From assembly GCA_047967505.1 (NCBI GenBank), contig CM106540.1: a stretch of DNA of 64,000 bases. One strand, 5' to 3'. Shown one piece after another: positions 55,640 to 64,000 of the stretch. The position numbers and the translations under genes are program-made. The notes under the pieces are model-generated. The model was not told the DNA's origin. It did not search any database and worked only from the letters and a program-made list of their open reading frames with translations. Source of the stretch: Dipteris shenzhenensis. Lineage: Eukaryota; Polypodiophyta; Polypodiopsida; Gleicheniales. Every line of letters starts with the position of its first letter. Position 1 is the stretch's first letter.

Positions 55640-56460
55640 AAACTTTCTCTCCTTCTCTAGTTCCTCTCTCTCTTTCTTTCTTTCTCTCTCTTCAAATTTT
55701 GAAAAAAAAATCCAGATAAAGAATTAATCAAAAAATTTTGCAAGTACCTGGAAAGTTTGTAAGTTTGCTCATTCTTGCTTTCTTGCTCTTCCTTCCTTGC
55801 TTTCTTGCTCGTCCTTGCTTCCTTGCTTCAATGAATGAAATGAGGGGAGAATGAATGAAGAAGGAAGACTATATATAAGAAAATTTAGGTTTTCCTCCTC
55901 CTCTCCTATTGGCTTTCCATTCCTCCCCTCTCTCCTATTGGCTTTTCATTTCTCCCCTCTCCCATTGGCTCCCATTACTCCCCCTCTCCCATTGGACCCC
56001 CATCCCTCATCCCAATCTTCCATTGGCCCTCCCCCCATCCATTTCTTCTTCCTCCCCCATTGCCACCACTCCCATCCCACATTTCCACCACGTCCCATAC
56101 TCCTCCCATTTCCCAAAATCCCATATTTCCCCATCTCACCCTCCTCTTTTTCATCCCCTATTTACTCCCCTCACTCATTTCACTCCCTTATTATCCTACT
56201 CCCCTATTACCTCCCCCTCTCCCATTCCATTCTTCCCTCCCCACTCTCACTTCCACTTCCCATTACTCACTTGCCATTTGAAAACTATTAATATATTATT
56301 ATACTATTTTTTATACTTATTATCATACACCCCTATTACTTCCCTCTCCCATTCCACTCCTCCCTCCTCACTCCTACTTCCACTTCCCATTACTCACTTG
56401 CTATACACATTTGCAAACTATTAATATATTATCATATGATTTTTTATACTATTTGCAAAC
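55640..56460. repeat. pyrimidine-rich sequence with short duplications, no gene
   Basis: CTCCTATTGGCTTTCCATTC/CTCTCCCATTGGCTCCCATT units occur at 55900-56020. A duplicated block of about 130 bp (CCATTCCA.TC.TCCCTCC.CACTC.. through AACTATTAATATATTAT) lies at about 56220-56310 and 56350-56440. Confidence 0.6.
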
Positions 56461-56634
56461 TTACATGTGGGCAAAATCACAGGTGTCAAAATGATCCTAT
56501 TGTGGTCATACAACAACTCTGCTTTTATTCAAGGGCATATTTATCCTCATCAACAAGCTTATTTCAGCTTTTATTTTGACACAATACTCAAGGTATGAAG
56601 TGCATAATTTGTGCACTAGGTATATACCATGCAA

Positions 56635-57785
56635 AGTACATCCGTGATGGGCACAATACTTTGCACCCACCTCAACCTAGGTGTTATTGAGTTGCATGAA
56701 AAGTGGCGTGTTGGTTAGATAAGTACTTGATCTGATAACACACCTAGGACCGTGTTTTTTTAAAAATGTGCTTGACACTAAGGCAAAAACGGTGTTTTAT
56801 GCTTGATCAACAATGCAAAGTATATCCGATGGGCACAATACTTTGCACACACCTTCAACTAGGTGGAATTGACTTACATGCAAAGTGGCACTCCCATCCC
56901 ATAAGTGCTTGATCGGATAACATACCTAGCAGCGTGTTTTTTTACGGATGTGCATCGGATATCCTTTGCATTAAATACTTATCCGATGGGCACAACACTT
57001 TTCCTATGCCTCAACCTAGGTGGTATTGAAATGTTCTCAAAGAGGCACACTCATCTGATAAGTACTTGGTCAAATAACACACCTAAGGGCGTGTTTTTTT
57101 GCGGATGTGCATATCACTAGGGAAAAAATGGTGTATAATGTGTGATCGACCATGCAAAGCATATCCGATGGTGACAATACTTTGCACGCACCTCAACGTA
57201 GTTGAAACAGACTTGCGTGCAAAGTAGAGGCCCCATCCGATAAGTGCTTGTTTGAATAACACACCTACGACCGTGTTTTTATATGGTTGTGGATGACACT
57301 AAGGCAAAAACGGTGTTTTATGCTTGATCGACAATGCAAAGCATATCCGATGGGCACAATACTTTGCACACATCTTCAAATAGGTGGAATTGACTTACAT
57401 GCAAAGTGGCATTCCCATCGCATAAGTACTTGATCGGATAACACACCTAGCAACGTGTTTTTTTACGGATGTGCATGACACTAAGGCAAAAATGGTATTT
57501 AATGCTCGATCGACCATGCAAAGCATATCCGATGGGCACAATACTTTTCCTACGCCTTAACCTAGGTGGTATTGAAATGTTCTCAAAGAGGCACACCCAT
57601 CCGATAAGTACTTGGTCAGATAACATACCTAAGGGCATGTTTTTTTGCGGATGTGCATATCACTACAGGAAAAACGTTGTATAATGTGTAATCGACCATG
57701 CAGAGCATATCCGATGGTGACAATACTTTGCACGCATCTCAACCTAGTTGAAACGGACTTGCATGCAAACGGTCCCTCACCTCGC
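56635..57785. repeat. ~180-bp satellite with three-monomer higher-order repeat
   Basis: Seven monomers are marked by ATATCCGATGGGCACAATAC near 56640, 56827, 56985, 57164, 57345, 57525 and 57708. Each has a CCGTGTTTTTTTACGGATG block. Monomers two to seven form two rounds of three distinct types, told apart by GGAATTGACTTACATG, GGTATTGAAATGTTCTC and GTTGAAAC.GACTTGC, giving a period of about 520-545 bp. Confidence 0.85.
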
Positions 57786-57855
57786 TCTCTCCCTCCCTCC
57801 CTCGTTCCCTCGCTCTGCCACCCTCTCTCCCTCCCTCCCTCCCTCCCTCCCTCAA
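57775..57855. repeat. (CCCT)n tract
   Basis: CCCTCCCTCCCTCG-type simple repeat at the end of the satellite array. Confidence 0.9.
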
Positions 57856-57859
57856 TTCT

Positions 57860-58600
57860 GATAGCATCGGATCGGCTTCTTCAATCCGATTGCCTTCGGC
57901 CACAGACCTCAGGCAGCAGTAGAGAAGCTATCTTTGTTCAAAGTTGAGCCCACAAATCCATCGCATCAGAGTCCTCTCACACTGATGGTTGTTGCCGAAG
58001 CTGGTAGAGATGAGGCTCGCAAGGAAGTAGAGCAAGCGGGTTTGGTGCTTCTCTTGGTATGCTTTTGACCACCGCCAATCCTGCCCGAGCTGTCACTGCA
58101 CAGGACATCACGACTGCACTCTTGAAGGTAGGATCTTCCACCTCGTCTAGAAAGCAATTATTACATGATATAGGATCCTACAATTCATCATCCTTCACAA
58201 GAAATTTGAATGTCAAGGACACTTGTAGCTCACTGATGTTGGTGATTTTCTTTTCTTTGGCTTGGGAGTTTTTTTGTAGCAACGTAAGTATTGGCGGGCT
58301 CAATCACCATTGCATGGTCAAGTGCTAGGCTGATGGGTTTCCTCTTTGAGTTTGTGGGGTCCTATGGAATGAATCCAATCAAGTACCACCAATGGCTAGC
58401 TTCATTTTGTGGTACTGGGGCTAGAGGTCGATTTCCTTTGTCTTATAGATATTTTCCTTCTTCAACATTAGCACTTCATCCTTTGTCTCAAACATTGTGA
58501 GTTTTCAAAACGCAACAACTTGCGAGTATTAGAGGGGAGGCTTGGCCTTTATGATGGGTGCTAGAGTGAACAAGGGAGAGGATTGGAATTGTGAAAGAGT
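57860..58600. other. no recognisable gene
   Basis: Contains GAAGGTAGGATC and similar donor-like words and a plus frame MVVAEAGRDEARKEVEQAG at about 57985, but no known domain. It may be a remnant of a spliced gene. Confidence 0.3.
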
Positions 58601-58632
58601 GCTAAAGTGAAGAGGGGGGGGAGAGAGAGAGA

Positions 58633-58660
58633 GATAGATAGATAGATAGATAGATAGATA
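58633..58660. repeat. (GATA)n microsatellite
   Basis: GATAGATAGATAGATAGATA run at the head of the first SINE-like unit. Shorter GATAGATA heads occur before later units. Confidence 0.92.
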
Positions 58661-59300
58661 GTTTTTTAACGTCGTAGGAACAATCCCAAGGAGCCAATTA
58701 TGACTCATCCGACGTCAATCCCTGAGGATCGAACACACAACACCCAACGACAGAAACCAGACCCTTAACCACCAAGACCCACGCGGGTTTTTTAAAACTT
58801 GGTGGGGAAGGATGGCCTTTATACACTAGGATAGATAGTTTTTTAACGTCGTAGGAACAATCCCAAGGAGCCAATTATGACTCATCCGACGTCGATCCCT
58901 GAGGATCAAACACACAACACCCAACGACAAAAACCAGAGCCTTAACCACCAAGACCCACGCAGGTTTTTTAAAACTTGGTGGGGAAGGATGGCCTTTATA
59001 CACTAGGATAGATAGTTTTTTAACGTCATAGGAACAATCCCAAGGAGCCAATTATGACTCAGATCCCTGAGGATCGAACACACAACACCCAACGACAGAA
59101 ACCAGAGCCTTAACCACCAAGACCCACGCCGGTTTTTTAAAACTTGGTGGGGAAGGATGGCCTTTATACACTAGGATAGATAGTTTTTTAACGTCGTAGG
59201 AACAATCCCAAGGAGCCAATTATGACTCATCCGACGTCGATCCCTGAGGATCGAACACACAACACCCAACGACAGAAACAAGAGCCTTAACCACCAAGAC

Positions 59301-59306
<6 letters not shown>
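58661..59306 (-). repeat. four tandem ~177-bp tRNA-derived (SINE-like) units
   Basis: GTTTTTTAACGTCGTAGGAA starts units at 58661, 58838, 59015 and 59183 (the third lacks about 9 bp, the fourth is cut). On the minus strand each unit reads TCTTGGTGGTTAAGG, which fits a pol III A box, and TGTGTTCGATCC, which fits a B box, at normal tRNA spacing. The tail runs to TTAAAAAAC. Laid on the tRNA cloverleaf, T33 is followed by GTC at the anticodon position. Such A/B-box units with short A-rich tails are typical of tRNA-derived SINEs. Confidence 0.65.

Positions 59307-59358
<52 letters not shown>
59307..59358. repeat. (GA)n microsatellite
   Basis: GA dinucleotide run with one GAGGGA interruption, ending the SINE-like array. 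Confidence 0.95.
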
Positions 59359-59363
<5 letters not shown>

Positions 59364-59739
59364 TCAAATCATGAAATTGTTCAATAATTTGTTATTTGTA
59401 TATAAATACATCGATTTGTTTTCTTATTTGCAAAAGTTTGAGTATGATGGTACCATGGATATATTTGTACGTGTTTCAATTACAATCACTACTTGAATTC
59501 GTGGCTTTTTGAGCAAGAATTTTTATTGCAAGAGGTTGAAACTTCTCACAACTTGACCCATTTATATACCATTAGTTGTTTATGGCATGTCCTTGGCCAT
59601 TTTCTTCACATAGTTGAAGTTAAAATATCCTTGTTCAAAGTAATACTTATCAAATTCCTACATGGCACATGCATGTTCAAATCATGGGGTTTTGGGTTAC
59701 ATGTGTGTACTATGTCATAAAATTTTCAATTTTCTCTAG

Positions 59740-60430
59740 TAGTTACTAATGTTCCACCACTCAGAATCTAATAGCAAGCTTACACTATGTGGAGGAATGC
59801 ACCTACTGCCAACTTTTTCTTCATTAGGTGTACTTCATCCTGTCAAGCCAAGAAAATCTTGTTCAAAATCCCACCATATCTTGTAAGTTTTTCCCAAAGT
59901 AGGCACCTTAGCATCAAAATCCCTTAATGCAAACATGAAAGGTTGACTCACAACAACTTTCATCTTCCACTCCTTTCCAAAATATTGTGTTTGTAATCAT
60001 AGCCTTCACATCCCAAAGATTTATTTCATTCTCTTGTTCTCTAAATTTAAACCTCTTTCCCAAGTTATATAATCTTGTGAGTGGGATGTATCTATGATAG
60101 CATCTCGATTCTCTAAGATGGATTCCATTGTATAGAAATCAATAACTCTGCAATGTATTTGCCAATTTGGATCTCACCACTTTTTTTGTAAGACTTCTAG
60201 AGGGATTCTCCTTTGGAGAGACAATCAACACATTGGTGAGAAAGCAATGAGCTATATCCATCCATCCTTTAGAAACAAATGTATAGCCTATTGAAGCTAG
60301 ATCATTAATTATGGATTCCTTCAATTTGTTTTGCATATCCTTATACGCGACCTCCAACAATGTGGTGCACATGGCATAATAGGATGGAATTATAGAGTTT
60401 TCACCATGATTGCAAGGATCTATGCCATGA
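59740..60430 (-). pseudogene. hAT-family transposase fragment (DUF659-like)
   Basis: The minus strand at 60372-60139 reads NKLKESIINDLASIGYTFVS, then KGWMDIAHCFLTNVLIVSPK, matching the DUF659 pattern G.t..sDGW.d....pl.N.lv.sp. Here SDGW has become SKGW, so the Asp is lost. Further on, MITNTIFWKGVEDESCCEST and GKNLQDMVGF (about 59990-59880) match the fW..V.......PLV.vLR ... lY..M region. The middle with the second catalytic motif is missing, and several stops occur. It is a dead fragment. Confidence 0.55.
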
Positions 60431-60439
60431 AGGATAATG

Positions 60440-61215
60440 AAGAATATTAAATGATAACCTAGAGCAGCATACTATGTCTGCAACATCAACTTGGATATTT
60501 TGAAGTTCGGTACCTCTCAAGGCTTCTATGATTGTTGGTTGCCTATTTTGAGTAGTAGAAGAGACTCAGCAGGAGTTTAATGATCAAGATTCTTGGTGCT
60601 TTCCCCCAATATCTCCCTTGTGATATTAGGGAGGTTTTTAGTATGTATTTTTTGAATTAAAGATGTTTAAAATGCAAAAAAACATGTCTTTTCTAGTCAG
60701 TCATTGCAAATTGGTTGACTAGATCATTATTGCACAGTGAACATATATACCAAGCTGTATAAACAAGATACACTGTGTGGTTTAAGGGCACATCACATGG
60801 TTTTCCTATACACCACATGATATTTTGACATATGTACGCATAGCACTTGGAGATTTTTTGCTTCCCTTTTAGACACATGCACTATTATGAAAATAAGGCA
60901 AGGAGGGGGAAGCAAGGAGACGAGGAGGACTTAGGAGACACAACACAATATATTCAAGATATTGTACGCTTTTGTGGTTAATAACTTGTTCTTGTATGCT
61001 TAATAACTTTTCTTTGTATGCCTTTGTTGTCCAACTAGTCTCCTCAAGCCCCATCATCTCGTCAAGTGTAGCTTCAATTAGCAGCATCACGATCAAGCTT
61101 CAGGTATTTTCTATTTTGAAGCCTCTTGGGCTTTCTTTGTATGCTATTGAAGTAATGCTGGGATTAATTGACCTTGTAAGTCTATTCTATGCCATGCGAT
61201 GACTTCGTTTTTAAA
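60440..61215. other. no recognisable gene
   Basis: Short frames only. 60960-61100 reads as possible 5' UTR or intron of the gene at 61239 (a GGCAG acceptor lies at 61234-61238). Confidence 0.35.
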
Positions 61216-61238
61216 TGCATTTGTGTCACATTGGCAGG

Positions 61239-63983
61239 ATGGTAAAAATAAAAACTTCTGAGAGGAGGGGGAGAGGTGGAAGAGGAGAATGAGGAGGCAG
61301 GAGAGGTGGAAGGACAAGTAGCAAGAGAAGTTTGCAAGTGGAATCTACACCTAATTTAGAGTTTTAAAAAGAGGTTGAAATTGGAGTTGAAGAGCATAAG
61401 GAGATGCAAGACTTTGAAGACACTACTATAATTGTGGAGGAATCTTCTAAGAAGAGAAAGAAAGAGGGTAAACAACTGGATGAGGAGTTTGAGCAAGAGT
61501 TTCCTGCTGCATTTGATATTGGCCAGAGGAAGGATGTTATTGAATCTCTTGCAATCAATCTTGGAAAGATTGTTCCCTTGATCCCATTATGTCGTTGTGT
61601 TGTAAACACAAGAGTGAGAGGCCTACGAACTAATATGGATAGCCTAAAGCAAGCTCTAGAGGCAGAAAAATATATTCAACAGAAAGGAATGTTTATTTTA
61701 TCTACAACACTTCTGGATGGTGTTTCACAAGAGGTGATAGATGAAATTGAACAATCATGGGATTCTTGTTGGAGGGATGTAAATGCAGAATTTGAGGCAC
61801 AGATTGTTGATGATGCTGATTGGTCATTTTTGTCTCGAAAGATGTTTTTTGTGTGGGAGGGGAATCACCGTACTGTTGCATGGATGTCTCTAATTGAAGA
61901 GAAATTCAAGAGATCAAAGGCATGGCATATTCGAGTTTTAGCAAGTTTTATTACTCCAGAGAAAGAAACATAAATGAAGCTAATAGTTGCTCTTCAAAGG
62001 TTCAATCTATAAGTGCAAGTTCTTGCTTATATGTGTAAACTTTTTTCGAGCTTTTAAGGGTTTTGTGAACAATTCTTAATATGTTTGAAGCTATATATTT
62101 TTTATTTTTCAGCCTTAATGAAACAACAATTATTAAAACAAATCTCAAGGATTATTTGTACAACACGAAGACAATGTGTTCGTGTGATGAGAATGAGTAC
62201 TTATCACTTTTTTCTAAGGAAGAAAAAAAGACACTTGAAAAGCATAGGGCAAATGAAAGCAGTAAAGGATCAAGTACTTGGTATCCTTTGACATCTCTGA
62301 TGCTAGGGAGAATGGTATTTGCAGTAAGTTTCATACCATTTGTCATGGATGTCTTTTGAATTAGAACTAACTAATTCATTGTACTCATTCATTTCTTTGG
62401 AATATATTTTAGCCACTATACAAGCAAGATTATGAGGCAAAGCTAAAGGAACTTCACCCAAATTTGAGTGTTGCTGATATGGAGAAAGCACTTAAAAGTA
62501 TTCGAAAGGATGTGAATCTCAAGTACAGTCGAAAAATGATCAAGGTATGGTTAATTTAATGATTCTTAACATAAAGTTGATTTTTTAAAGTGTTCAAGTG
62601 TTTTTTGAGATTGAGAAAGAACATTAAAAAAGGATGTAAATATGATATTTGTTTAGAAAATGATCAAGGTATGGGATATGCATGTATTGTATGATCAGAA
62701 AATATAGTTGAGTGTGATGATTGCATGTATTGTTTATATGTAGATTCTGTCTATTGTCAAACCAACAAATGGTGAAGATTGGTTTAATATCTTGTGGAGC
62801 CTCCCATTTGATGATAAATCATCCATTGTCACATTGGAAAAGTTGTATAACATCTCCATTGCAAAGGTCTCAAAGGAGACACAACTAGCAACCCTCAGAA
62901 TCTTAGGGTCAGATTCAAATTTGAGAACAAGTTATGGGATGCCAAAAGCTGAGAGAGAATTCATAAAGTGGATGGCCAAAGAGGCATGGATGGATCAGTT
63001 GCTTTGTGAATCTGAGAGGTTACTCTCTCAGGTCTTGGTTGCTAGTCAACAAGCTAGCTTTGTGCTTCCTCAAGATCCTACATTGAGAGAGTATTTTGGG
63101 GAGATACAAGCAATGAACAGACTTGAACTTTATGAAGATTTAAAGGATTCAATGACGTTGCTACAGCTGCAATAGGACAAATGGAGATGATGAGGGCATC
63201 TCGACGATTGGTATTTAGGTAAGCAATACATGTTTTTTCTTTTTCAATTAAAAATCCATCCTTAGATGTTTCGCTTTTGTACTAATACTCTTATGTTATG
63301 CAGATTCTTGCAATCCTTAAAAGCTGTTGGTAAGATTGAAAAATTGTTGCCCATATGTCGAGTATGGACAAAAATTCAGGACTTAAAATTCTATATGTAC
63401 TCTCCAAACATGATAGAAAAAGAAGGGAAGCAAGTGCTCTCTGAGTGGGAGAGAAAGAACTGCCCGTGGTGGCTCGATATGAAAAAAGGATGTTGTATCG
63501 AGGAGGAGATAGAGATGTACACACAGCATAAAAAGGAAGAGATGGGTTCATCAAGATCAAATTCAGTCCACGAGGATGAAGCAGTCATTGAGATTCAAAA
63601 AACACTTGAGAAGATGACTAAAAAGGACAAGGATTCAAGTATGGAACTAAAGAAGGGTGGTAGGCCACCAAAAAATCCTGGTACTAATAATGGTAAGCTC
63701 TCTTGGTCTTTTTTCAAGCTGTTATTTGTTTGTGTAACATATGTTGTTATCACTTTGTCTTTACATATGTGGTGTGGATACAGATGTGCAGGTACTGCAG
63801 TCTACACCCATTTTGAAAGGATGTAAATGGAAAGATAGGTCTATCCGCTTTTTGTACATTCCATTGACCTCTCTAACTTTGAATCGGAGTGGCACATGTG
63901 ATGCTTCACATTGCAAGGTTTGGTGCTATGATTATGTCGAGTTTGGGAAGCGATTATCTGTCTCAAACTTCACACAAGCCTGA
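61239..63983 (+). pseudogene. multi-exon ParB-like, AT-hook gene of unknown function
   Basis: Proposed exons are 61239-about 62020, 62113-62323, 62413-62544, 62744-63218, 63304-63692 and 63784-63983, with GTAAG or GTATG donors and AG acceptors. The basic start SERRGRGGRGE is followed by an in-frame TGA and later a TAA before MQDFEDTTIIVEESSKKRKK. The core reads TNMDSLKQALEAEKYIQQKG, then SRKMFFVWEGNHRTVAWMSL, a ParB-like G-N-H-R-x-x-A. Later exons are helical (REFIKWMAKEAWMDQLLCES) and lead to an AT-hook KKGGRPPKNPG at about 63655. The end is SVSNFTQA and TGA. One frameshift lies near 63150, and stops follow PEKET and RFNL. Order and motifs echo 49582-48960 on the minus strand, so the two are probably related. 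A nuclear DNA-binding role is an inference from the AT-hook and ParB-like motif. Confidence 0.5.
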
Positions 63984-64000
63984 GACATGAAGGAATACTT

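Noticed and set aside
58720-58785. Functional tRNA gene
   Set aside because: A and B boxes fit, but the acceptor stem does not pair well and the unit is tandem with an A-rich tail, so it is SINE-like.

Overview
This is repeat-dominated nuclear DNA of a land plant. The evidence is the mix of a CACTA/EnSpm transposon with TNP2- and TNPA-like genes, Ty1/copia elements (one with a TGGTATCAGAGC initiator-Met primer binding site), Ty3/gypsy pol genes, GT-AG introns, a tRNA-derived SINE-like repeat and very long simple-sequence arrays. Several decayed proteins belong to transposase-like families that I associate more with non-seed plants, algae, fungi and aquatic animals than with flowering plants. 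A fern, lycophyte or bryophyte is therefore possible, but the species cannot be fixed from the sequence. No intact housekeeping gene is visible. Almost every coding region carries stops or frameshifts.

Layout. 1-665: gypsy reverse transcriptase cut by a MITE. 2.1-5.8 kb: a candidate undescribed DNA transposon. A decayed DDE-like transposase gene (about 2985-4830) lies between two arrays of the same short palindromic motif (CCACCGCGCTGG), which point in opposite directions on the two sides. 6.5-10.6 kb: tandem repeats, one copy of a two-copy coiled-coil pseudogene, and a foldback. 10.8-14.0 kb: a second copy of the candidate transposon with a gypsy fragment inside. 14.1-15.5 kb: second coiled-coil copy and a copia 3' end. 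15.5-17.2 kb: DUF7869-like pseudogene. 17,573-37,512: a CACTA element of about 20 kb. It contains a gypsy element (18,380-30,658), which contains a copia element (21,169-25,655; 256-bp LTRs; perfect 5-bp target duplication ATATT). The CACTA element also holds a 247-bp MITE and a polypurine/palindrome tract. 38.6-40 kb: MITE and copia remnants. 41.9-42.4 kb: a small two-exon gene remnant.

42,975-50,526 (minus strand) is the most unusual part. Upstream is a long frame with a coiled coil, a ParB-like G-x-H-x-x-x-A motif and a degenerate N4/N6-type DNA methyltransferase-like domain. Downstream are three tandem Ulp1/C48-type cysteine protease-like domains spread over about a dozen exons. A predicted splice puts the two parts in one frame, separated by a single TAA directly followed by ATG, so they may be one decayed giant multidomain gene. 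A partial relative of the ParB-like part, with an AT-hook, lies on the plus strand at 61,239-63,983.

51.7-55.6 kb is a strongly strand-asymmetric polypyrimidine minisatellite punctuated by GGCGGCCGCGGCCGCC palindromes, with a third 247-bp MITE inside. 56.6-57.8 kb is a satellite of about 180-bp monomers with a three-monomer higher-order period. 58.66-59.31 kb holds four tandem tRNA-like/SINE-like units. 59.7-60.4 kb is a hAT-like transposase remnant.

Most parts do not cooperate as a pathway. They are independent mobile elements inserted into one another, and the nesting gives a relative order: CACTA, then gypsy, then copia, with the MITEs inserted into gypsy RT, TNP2, a C48 exon and the CT tract.
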